From assembly GCA_902766115.1 (NCBI GenBank), contig CACXCL010000247.1, forward strand, positions 1 through 11,666: DNA of 11,666 nucleotides. The letters are read 5' to 3'. A model generated the notes under the pieces. That model ran no database searches, had not been told where the DNA came from, and saw only the letters and a list, made by a program, of their open reading frames with translations. A program made the translations under genes and the position numbers. Shown here piece by piece: positions 5,941 to 11,666 of the stretch (its first letter is position 1; each line of letters starts with the position of its first letter). Origin of the DNA: an uncultured Ruminococcus sp. (GTDB lineage Bacteria; Bacillota; Clostridia; Oscillospirales; CAG-272).

Positions 5941-6387
5941 TCAGAACAGTTTTGTCAGGACAAAGTACACCGCGCCGTAGATCGCCCCGGCGGAGACGCC
6001 GTAGACGATGACGGGACCCGCCACGGTGAACAGCTTCGCGCCGACGCCCGCCACGAGCCCCTCCGAACGGGACTCGATGGCTGTGGCTGCCACCGCGTTT
6101 GCGAAGCCGGTTATGGGTACGAGCGTTCCCGCGCCTGCGTATTTCGCGATCTCGTCGAACCTGCCGAAGCCGGTGAGCAGGACAGCGGCGAAGATCAGCG
6201 TGACGGACGCCATCATTCCTGAGTTATCCTCCGACAGCCCTGCGGCGGACCAAAGCGTCCGCAGGGCGTGTCCCACAGAGCATATCGCCCCGCCAACGGT
6301 AAACGCCCGGATACAATTCTGCAGTACGGGCGATTTTTTCGCCCTCTTTTCGGCATATCTCGCGTAGGTTTTGTTGTCCGCGTTCAT
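5941..6387 (-). CDS. spoVAC: Stage V sporulation protein AC (membrane channel component)
   Basis: This 148-residue integral membrane protein matches SpoVAC in length (about 150) and sequence: a basic cytoplasmic N-terminus, SPVLQNCIRAFTVGGAICSV (19-38), an acidic/hydrophilic loop, then TGFGRFDEIAKYAGAGTLVP and ITGFANA, and a last hydrophobic segment to the C-terminus. In B. subtilis SpoVAC behaves as a mechanosensitive channel that releases DPA during germination, and together with SpoVAD and SpoVAE it is needed for DPA uptake. The ATG has GGGAGGA about 5 nt upstream. It is the first gene of the operon. A strong terminator separates it from the SLH gene upstream in the same direction, so it needs its own promoter, expected to be sigma-G. 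Confidence 0.95.
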   Translation of the reverse strand: MNADNKTYARYAEKRAKKSPVLQNCIRAFTVGGAICSVGHALRTLWSAAGLSEDNSGMMASVTLIFAAVLLTGFGRFDEIAKYAGAGTLVPITGFANAVAATAIESRSEGLVAGVGAKLFTVAGPVIVYGVSAGAIYGAVYFVLTKLF

Positions 6388-6410
6388 TTTGTCCTCCCGA
6401 AAACGTTTTT

Positions 6411-6442
6411 TATTATTTTCTCACGTGACGGGAAAAATATAC
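6411..6442 (-). promoter_or_regulatory. Possible forespore (sigma-G/F-like) promoter of spoVACDE
   Basis: On the reverse strand GTATA (6442-6438) fits the GHATR -35 of forespore sigma factors, and AATAATA (6417-6411) matches the sigma-G -10 CATnnTA at six of seven defined or free positions. The 20-bp spacing is two longer than ideal, so this is only a candidate. No sigma-A promoter is visible in the same gap. Confidence 0.35.
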
Positions 6443-6478
6443 GCCGTGCGCGGGCCCGGTGCGCCGGGCGCCCTTTCG

Positions 6479-6517
6479 AAAAAACGGGATCTCCGGTCCT
6501 CCCGGAGATCCCGTTTT
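6479..6517 (-). terminator. Terminator of the SLH protein gene
   Basis: A perfect 16-bp stem (6481-6496 with 6502-6517) with a 5-nt loop is followed, on the reverse strand, by a run of six T that includes the stem end (6484-6479). It begins 15 bp after the SLH gene stop and prevents read-through into spoVAC. Confidence 0.9.
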
Positions 6518-6532
6518 GCTCAGCTTTCTGTT

Positions 6533-9500
6533 TCAGTTGTTGATGAATGTCGCGACAGTTGAACGGTTGATCTGCACTTTCACCTTGCCGACCTTTTCCT
6601 TCTTTATGATCATGAACGCGCCCAGATCGCCGAACAGGACGGGCGAGACTTTGGAAGGGTCAAAGAAGTCCTTCTTATGCTCCCCGCTTATGGTGTTGGG
6701 CTCTTCATTCCAGCCGTTGCAGAGAGTCAGGTTGACTCCGTATTGCGTGCCGTTTACAACGGATCCGTCGGCGCCTATCATGCCCTCCGGGAGGATCGTA
6801 GCAAAGGGGATGCTGTACTCGAAGACCACCCTGTTGCCCTTTCCGTAGCTGATGGCCATTTCATCGTCCTGCGGATAGTACTCGGGGTTGTATCCGTACT
6901 GCAGATGACCGTCATCCTCGGCGTCATTGAAGAAATAATGACCTCTCAGATATTCGCCGGTCTCCACGTTTTTACCTATCGCGTAGTAGATCCTCTCTCC
7001 GTCAACGGGAGCGCCGCTGAAAACGAGGGCGGTCTGTCCCATGAAGCCGTCCAGCGGTCCGTAGAATTTCGTCGGATCCTCGAGTTCTTCGGACGAGTCG
7101 CCCATTTCGGGATGCTCGGGATCGGGGGACGCCTTCGGCGCAAGTCTGCCGTCGTAAACGTACGCGGTGTTGGTCTGGATAAGATCGGGAGCGATGAATT
7201 CCACCGCAATGTTGAAGCCGTGCTCAGGATCCCATGAGAAGTAGAACTTCGCGGTATCCTTGATCTGACGGAGCTTGTTCACGGTCTTGCCTCTCGGGCT
7301 CTTCACGCCGTTTATGAGCTCGGGTTTCGGGCACACGACGCGGTAGTACTCTCCCTCGGAGATGACGCCGTCCTTGACGACCCCGGAGGGATCGACTTTC
7401 CTGACGTCGAATGAGAAATCGCAGGTCTGATCCGCAAAATCGACGTCCGGCTCCACGTACGTGCCGCCCACGAAGTAGAAGTCGTAAGTGGCGTCGATGG
7501 CCGCCGCCGTGGCGTCGGAGGAGTGATACGTCAGGGATATGGTCGAGGCTGCCATGTAAGTATCAGCCGCGATCATGGCGTCATACGCCGCCTTGAGGTC
7601 GGAATAGTTGCGGATCTCGATGGAATCCTGCGGGAACTCGAAACGGGTCGTGAGATATTCGAGCACCCACGCGGTGAACGCCGCCTCGTCGTTGATGAGG
7701 GCGCCCTCGTGATCTTCGCTTACGTCATAGTCGATATCCGTGAATGACGGCGGATCTGCCGGAGGAACGTTGATCTTCAGCACAACGTTGCATCCGACGG
7801 TGTACGTTCTGCCCTCGCCGTTGACGTTCTCGTTCTTCAGGACCAGGAGGACTTCGTTGCCGTCGTACTGCTGATCCCCGTTGAACCATGCGATGTGGAA
7901 GGTCCATCCGTCGCCGAGTCCCGTTACTCCGCGGTACCAAGCCTCGATAACGTCCTCGTTATAGTCTCTTCCCTCGAGAGTGACCACGGTCTCGTCGCTG
8001 TATCCGGCGACAGCAGCCGCGGCGTCGGTGATATCGTCGGGCAGCTCGTCCGGGCAAACGGTCAGCGCAAAGCTTTCGACCGCGCCGGTCTCATCGGCGG
8101 CGGTGTCCTTGCGGATGGCGAGATGCAGGGTCTCCGTCGTCGTCTCTCCGGTCTCGGTGTTCGTGAAGGTGACGTCGATGTCTTCCCAGAGGGCGCCGTC
8201 TCCCGCGCCGCCGTACCCCTCCTTGATCGCCGCAAACTGCGCGGGATCGACGGTCACGGAGTAGCCGACGCCCAGGTTGAACAGTCCGGTGAGGAACGCG
8301 TTCATATTCTCTTCGGTGAACGTGGCGCTCTTGCCGAACTGAACGTCGATTTTCTCATGCGCGTCGCAGGGAATATCGGTCAGAACGTTCTCGATCTTCC
8401 CGTACATGGGATCGACGGCGTCGGGCTCGATCCTGAGCGCGACTCTGCATCCGACGGTGTACGTTCTGCCCTCGCCGTTGACGTTTTCGTTCTTCAGGAC
8501 CAAGGTCACATTGTTGCCGTCGTAGGGGTCATCACCGTGATATCCCGCGATATGGAACGTCCATCCTTCGCCGAGGCCGGCGGTCTCACGATACCAGTTT
8601 TCGATGGAAAGGGGAGAATATACGGTGCCCGGGATGGTGACGACGGTCTCGCCGGTGTATCCGGAGACGGCTTCCTCTGCCGCCAGGACGTCGGCGGGGA
8701 GATCGTCGGGGCAGACAGTCAGCGCATAGCACCCGACCGCGCCGGTTTCCTCGGCATAAGTATCCTTGCGGATGCTGAGCTTCACGTTCTCGGTGATCTT
8801 TTCCTCTGTCTCGGTGTTGGTGACGGTGAGTCCGATCTCGGTCGAAAAGCTTCCGTTTTCCGCGGCGTCATACTGTTCCTTGATCTCCGCAAATTTCGCG
8901 GAATCAACAGCTATTGCGTATCCGTCGCCGAGATCAAGCATCCCCGCAAAGAACGCGTTCATGTTCTCCTCGGTGAACGTATCGCTTTTGCTGAACTGAA
9001 CGTCTATTTCACCGTGAGTCTTGCAGGTATCGGTAGTTGTGAGTTTTTCGACGCTCTGGTACATCGGATCGGGTCTCTCGATCTTGAAGACGGCGCTCAT
9101 ACCGAAAATATAAGTTCGTCCGTCGACCACGTTTCTGAGCGCGAGGTTGACTTCGTTGCCGTCGTACTGCAGATCGGCGTTAAATCCGCCTATGAAGAAC
9201 TCCCACGCTTCGGCGTCGGTAAGACCGGTTACCTCGCGGAGGTAAGCCTCGATGACCTCGGGAGTATATTCCTCGCCCTCGAGAAGGATCTCGGTATCTT
9301 TGATGTCTTCGGTCTTGTTGAGCGCGTCCTTCGCAACGGCGGGAACGTCGTCCCAACAGTAGGTGAGCGCGTATGTGCTCAAGGCGCCGGCCCAGTAACC
9401 GTTAAGGGTCTTGATGATATCGAGGTCGATCTCCTCGGTGGTCGTCTCGCCGGTGGCGGTGTTGGTGAAGGTGACGGGAACGTCGTCATACCAGCCGCTG

Positions 9501-10360
9501 TCGCCCTCTCCCGCCCCGCCGTATGCTTCCTTGAGTTCGGCAAACGCGTCGGAGTCAACGATTACGGTGTAGCCATCGCCGAGATCAAACAGCCCGGTGA
9601 GGAATGCGTTCATGTTTTCTTCGGTCAGGGTGTCGCCGGGACCGAAATAAACGTCGATCTTGCCGTGTGCGTCGCAGGGGATATCGTACAGGATCTCGTT
9701 GATCTTGTCATACATCGGATCCTTCGCGGACTCGAGGTATCTCATGAGGATCGTGGCGACCTGCGCGCGGGTCGCGCTGCCCTTCGGGTCGAGATAATCC
9801 TTGCCGTCGATCTTCGTTCCGGAGATGAGACCCTCGCCTACAGCCCAGGTCATTGCCTCTTTTGCAAACTTCGCCACTTTGGATTCGTCCGGGAACTTGC
9901 TCAGATCCCCTTTTGCGGAGACGTCCCGTCCGGCGTACTTGGCGTAGCGGTAGATGATCGTCGCGATCTGCTCGCGGGTGATGGGACTCGACGGCGCGAA
10001 GGCGACGTCGGTCATGCCGTTGACGACTTCGTTCTCATACGCCCATGCCACCGCCTTCTTGTAATAATTCTGCTTCAGATCGGTGAACGGAGTCGTCCCC
10101 TTGGGTTCGGGAGAGCCCTCCGCACGCCACAGGACCGTCACAAGCATGCCGCGGTTCATGGCGGTCTCGGGCTCGAACGCGGTTTCCGTGACGCCGTTCA
10201 TAAGGTCGTTTTTCCATGCGTATTCCACGGCCTCGTAGTACCATTTGCCGCTCTTGACGTCTGTGAACGGCATCTTCCCTTCGGCGGCTGTCGCCGGCAT
10301 GACGATCATGCCGACCAGCATGGCGGCCGCCAGAAGAGCGCTCAGGATCCTTTTTTTCAT
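6533..10360 (-). CDS. Large SLH-anchored surface protein with tandem unknown modules
   Basis: This is a 1275-residue exported protein. Order of parts: Sec signal peptide (1-25, ATA before the cut); three S-layer homology motifs at about 31-82, 91-144 and 156-211, which bind pyruvylated wall polymers (first: FTDVKSGKWYYEAVEYAWKN; the TRAQ/TREQ pockets are present in motifs 2 and 3, NRGM in motif 1); three tandem modules of 217-219 residues starting at D214, D431 and D650, each opening with DPMY and carrying TEENMNAF; a divergent half-module (about 869-989); and a C-terminal domain (about 993-1260) opening VKDGVISEGEYY and resembling CBM9/DOMON-type beta-sandwich domains. The modules match no family I know. 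CCAGGAGG precedes the ATG. It probably sits on the cell wall and binds glycan or another ligand. It is a single gene, ended by the hairpin at 6479-6517. Confidence 0.85.
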   Translation of the reverse strand: MKKRILSALLAAAMLVGMIVMPATAAEGKMPFTDVKSGKWYYEAVEYAWKNDLMNGVTETAFEPETAMNRGMLVTVLWRAEGSPEPKGTTPFTDLKQNYYKKAVAWAYENEVVNGMTDVAFAPSSPITREQIATIIYRYAKYAGRDVSAKGDLSKFPDESKVAKFAKEAMTWAVGEGLISGTKIDGKDYLDPKGSATRAQVATILMRYLESAKDPMYDKINEILYDIPCDAHGKIDVYFGPGDTLTEENMNAFLTGLFDLGDGYTVIVDSDAFAELKEAYGGAGEGDSGWYDDVPVTFTNTATGETTTEEIDLDIIKTLNGYWAGALSTYALTYCWDDVPAVAKDALNKTEDIKDTEILLEGEEYTPEVIEAYLREVTGLTDAEAWEFFIGGFNADLQYDGNEVNLALRNVVDGRTYIFGMSAVFKIERPDPMYQSVEKLTTTDTCKTHGEIDVQFSKSDTFTEENMNAFFAGMLDLGDGYAIAVDSAKFAEIKEQYDAAENGSFSTEIGLTVTNTETEEKITENVKLSIRKDTYAEETGAVGCYALTVCPDDLPADVLAAEEAVSGYTGETVVTIPGTVYSPLSIENWYRETAGLGEGWTFHIAGYHGDDPYDGNNVTLVLKNENVNGEGRTYTVGCRVALRIEPDAVDPMYGKIENVLTDIPCDAHEKIDVQFGKSATFTEENMNAFLTGLFNLGVGYSVTVDPAQFAAIKEGYGGAGDGALWEDIDVTFTNTETGETTTETLHLAIRKDTAADETGAVESFALTVCPDELPDDITDAAAAVAGYSDETVVTLEGRDYNEDVIEAWYRGVTGLGDGWTFHIAWFNGDQQYDGNEVLLVLKNENVNGEGRTYTVGCNVVLKINVPPADPPSFTDIDYDVSEDHEGALINDEAAFTAWVLEYLTTRFEFPQDSIEIRNYSDLKAAYDAMIAADTYMAASTISLTYHSSDATAAAIDATYDFYFVGGTYVEPDVDFADQTCDFSFDVRKVDPSGVVKDGVISEGEYYRVVCPKPELINGVKSPRGKTVNKLRQIKDTAKFYFSWDPEHGFNIAVEFIAPDLIQTNTAYVYDGRLAPKASPDPEHPEMGDSSEELEDPTKFYGPLDGFMGQTALVFSGAPVDGERIYYAIGKNVETGEYLRGHYFFNDAEDDGHLQYGYNPEYYPQDDEMAISYGKGNRVVFEYSIPFATILPEGMIGADGSVVNGTQYGVNLTLCNGWNEEPNTISGEHKKDFFDPSKVSPVLFGDLGAFMIIKKEKVGKVKVQINRSTVATFINN
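7757..9721 (-). repeat. Three tandem in-frame modules, ~219 codons each
   Basis: Unit 1 is 9721-9071 (217 codons), unit 2 is 9070-8414 (219) and unit 3 is 8413-7757 (219). Each starts with DPMY, has a Cys about 16 residues in, the motif TEENMNAF, LG.GY, a second Cys in ALTxC..D.P, and ends with DGNxV and GRTY. Units 2 and 3 share a 57-nt stretch (7789-7845 and 8446-8502) with a single, synonymous difference. Unit 3 looks like unit 1 in its first half and mixed in its second, suggesting recombination between units. Confidence 0.85.
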
Positions 10361-10648
10361 AACATCCTCCTGGAAAAAAGATAATTTGTCATAAACGGTC
10401 GGATGACCGTGTTATAACCTTGTGTGGAGCCGGTTTCCTTCCCTTTGCCCTGCGGTCCGTGATCACGCTGCTCGGGAGAGCGGGGTACCACGGAATACTC
10501 CGTATTGATTAATACATGCCGGAGGCGGATTTTCTTTCAATGAAGCTAACAAATCAATGTTACACAATATCCGTCGGTATATCAATATCTACGGGTCTGA
10601 AAAAACGGCCGCCTGACGAGTTTGGTGAGTATTTGTCGAGTTTGGCAT
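10361..10648. other. Intergenic region upstream of the SLH gene
   Basis: No convincing gene lies here. Visible items are the SLH ribosome binding site (10366-10371); a 6-bp inverted repeat ACGGTC-GGAT-GACCGT (10395-10410) that would lie in the mRNA leader; a cluster of half-sites AATAC, GTATT, AATAC (10494-10515); a promoter candidate (10557-10585); and a 9-base direct repeat CGAGTTTGG at 10617-10625 and 10637-10645. The stretch is more AT-rich than its neighbours, as expected for a regulatory region. Confidence 0.5.
10557..10585 (-). promoter_or_regulatory. Candidate sigma-A promoter of the SLH gene
   Basis: Reverse-strand TTGATA (10585-10580) and TAACAT (10562-10557) are 17 bp apart. This would leave a leader of about 190 nt containing the AATAC/GTATT cluster and the small hairpin. 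The -10 box is only a fair match, so another start closer to the gene is possible. Confidence 0.4.
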
Positions 10649-10688
10649 AAAAAAACGACGTCCGCACCGTTGCCGGTGCGAACGCCGC
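10649..10688 (-). terminator. Terminator of the GHL10 gene
   Basis: On the reverse strand a 7-bp stem (10680-10674 with 10669-10663) with a GCAA tetraloop is extended, beyond a small internal loop, by six pairs including G-U (10688-10683 with 10660-10655), then a run of seven T (10655-10649). It lies 15 bp past the stop of the short ORF at 10703, not directly behind the longer gene. Confidence 0.85.
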
Positions 10689-10702
10689 AGTTCTGTTTTG
10701 GT

Positions 10703-10795
10703 TTATTTCCGATCGAGGAGACCGTATTCCTCCATGATCTCGGGAGTGAGGACCGTATTTGCGGAGCGGTAGACGCCGTCGTCCCCTTTTTGCAT
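10703..10795 (-). CDS. 30-codon ORF: small gene or frameshifted tail of the GHL10 protein
   Basis: An ATG at 10795, one base after the TAA of the GHL10-like gene, opens a 30-codon frame containing VYRSANTVLTPEIMEEYGLL and ending with TAA, 15 bp before the terminator hairpin. Codon use (GTC, CTC, GAG, TAC) resembles the neighbouring genes, so it looks truly coding. The frame is open upstream of the ATG and reads LYTDKM through the end of the longer gene. A one-base indel near 10798-10808 would therefore join the two into one protein whose last beta strand flows into this tail. There is no separate ribosome binding site right before the ATG. I slightly favour the frameshift reading, either a real mutation or a sequencing error, over an independent micropeptide. 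Confidence 0.45.
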   Translation of the reverse strand: MQKGDDGVYRSANTVLTPEIMEEYGLLDRK

Positions 10796-10796
10796 T

Positions 10797-11666
10797 TTAT
10801 CCGTATAAAGTAAGCAGCAATTCCTCGCCGGTCTGGGTGAACAGGAACCGGTTTTCTCCCGCGGAGACGCGGACCTTCACGGCGAAATCGCCGTTTTTGT
10901 GCCGTCCCACAGGCTTGCCGTTCAGATACAGCACCCTGCCGGGGTCCGACGTGCCGGTCAGGATCGCCGTGTCGCCGGTGACCGTGTCGCCGTCCCCGTG
11001 GGAGGTGACGACTATGCTCTGTTCCGTGGAGGAAGGCGGCAGATAGATTATCTCGTTCTCGTAGAGCGACTGTATCTCGGAGGCGATCCCCGCGACGTTG
11101 TTTTTCAGCTCCGCGTAGCCGTAGAACACACTACCCCGGTACGACATCTCGTCCCGGGCGTAGGTGACCTGGCGTTCCATCTCTCCGGCGGGGCTGTCCC
11201 AGTCGCCCTCCTCGTAGCGGTACGCCGCGTGGGAGATCCACAGCGTCACGCCTCCGCCGCCGAGGAGACCGTTCCACCAGTCCGCCAGCGTGCCGAAGGG
11301 CGTTCCCGCGGAGGAAAACTGCCAGTAGAGCTGAGGCGACAGATAGTCCACGTATCCGCCCTTCACCCAGGCGGCGGCGTCGGAGTAGATCTCCTTATAC
11401 GCCTCAAGTCCCCGGGTCTCGGAGCCGCCGTTGCTGCCGTCGTCGTTCTGCCACACGCCGAAGGGCGAGATCCCGAAGAGACATTCGTCGTCCGTCTCCT
11501 TTACCGCGTCGTAGCACGCCTTCACCAGCTTGTTCACGGAGTCCCGGCGGAAATCGCCGACGTCGGAGAAGCCGCCGCCGTATTTTGTGAAGGTCTCGCC
11601 GTCGTCGAAGGGGACGGGTCTGCCGCTGTCGTCGTTCTGGGGATAGGGGTAGAAGTAGTCGTCGAA
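10797..11666 (-). CDS. GHL10 (PF02638/DUF187) glycoside hydrolase-like protein, 5' end missing
   Basis: The visible 289 residues are the C-terminal part of a protein that continues past the window end; the frame is open to the last base. The start of the visible part, FDDYFYPYP, then FDDGETFTKYGGG and FRRDSVNKLV, followed by FGISPFGVW and VDYLSPQLYW, is the typical core of the glycosyl-hydrolase-like 10 family, TIM-barrel proteins related to E. coli DigH (YddW), which cuts denuded peptidoglycan strands. After the barrel comes a linker and a small beta-sandwich (about the last 65 residues: TAILTGTSDPG, YLNGKPVG, GENRFLF), a glucodextranase/filamin-like accessory domain. Export is expected from the family, but the signal peptide is outside the window. 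The GTG near 11537 is internal. The 3' end may be frameshifted (see 10703-10795). Confidence 0.85.
   Translation of the reverse strand, partial: FDDYFYPYPQNDDSGRPVPFDDGETFTKYGGGFSDVGDFRRDSVNKLVKACYDAVKETDDECLFGISPFGVWQNDDGSNGGSETRGLEAYKEIYSDAAAWVKGGYVDYLSPQLYWQFSSAGTPFGTLADWWNGLLGGGGVTLWISHAAYRYEEGDWDSPAGEMERQVTYARDEMSYRGSVFYGYAELKNNVAGIASEIQSLYENEIIYLPPSSTEQSIVVTSHGDGDTVTGDTAILTGTSDPGRVLYLNGKPVGRHKNGDFAVKVRVSAGENRFLFTQTGEELLLTLYG

Noticed and set aside
7757..9721. CRISPR array or other short-repeat array
   Set aside because: The periodicity is about 657 bp, in frame and protein-coding, with no short repeat/spacer pattern.
7895..10384. 829-codon open frame on the + strand, antisense to the SLH gene
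   Set aside because: It mirrors the codon bias of the reverse gene, crosses its tandem repeats, has no ribosome binding site or recognisable domain, and the reverse frame has signal peptide, SLH motifs and terminator.
10395..10410. Riboswitch or structured leader of the SLH gene
   Set aside because: Only a 6-bp hairpin is visible; no known aptamer core or terminator/antiterminator pair could be recognised.

Overview
The window looks like a piece of a fairly high-GC, endospore-forming member of the Clostridia. The evidence is a complete spoVAC-spoVAD-spoVAE block, a SpoIIQ-like M23 protein behind a near-consensus sigma-F promoter, AGGAGG-type ribosome binding sites and an S-layer-homology (SLH) surface protein. 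No species can be named from the sequence alone. There are no rRNA or tRNA genes, CRISPR arrays, insertion sequences or phage modules.

Layout: (1) 9-2361, a forward transcription unit between two bidirectional terminators: a sigma-A-type promoter, a nitroreductase-family flavoprotein, a four-helix membrane protein of unknown function and a membrane-anchored surface protein. The last two start inside the stop codon of the gene before (4-bp overlaps), so the three are probably translationally coupled. (2) 2401-4293, two reverse single genes flanking a forward one. The first is a small protein that I read as a divergent ThyX-superfamily relative lacking the ThyX signature. The second is the SpoIIQ-like peptidase, divergently transcribed from the first. 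The third is an HPr-fold protein without the phosphorylatable histidine, whose excellent sigma-A promoter has a 21-bp palindrome over its -35 box. (3) 4510-6442, the reverse spoVA operon for dipicolinic acid uptake into the forespore. (4) 6479-10360, a reverse 1275-residue exported protein: signal peptide, three SLH motifs, three tandem ~219-residue modules of unknown function, a fourth half-module, and a C-terminal CBM9/DOMON-like domain. (5) 10361-11666, a regulatory intergenic stretch, a strong terminator, a 30-codon ORF that may be a frameshifted tail, and the 3' part of a GHL10 (PF02638) glycoside hydrolase-like gene running off the window.

How they fit: SpoIIQ and SpoVACDE act at successive stages of forespore development (engulfment, then DPA loading). 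The SLH protein and the GHL10 enzyme are cell-envelope proteins that bind or cut wall glycans. The best candidates for something undescribed are the modular SLH protein (internally duplicated, mosaic repeats with a conserved cysteine pair), the ThyX-like protein without its motif, the palindrome-controlled HPr-like gene, and the coupled flavoprotein/membrane/surface-protein operon. None of these shows, from sequence alone, an obvious defence or mobile system.
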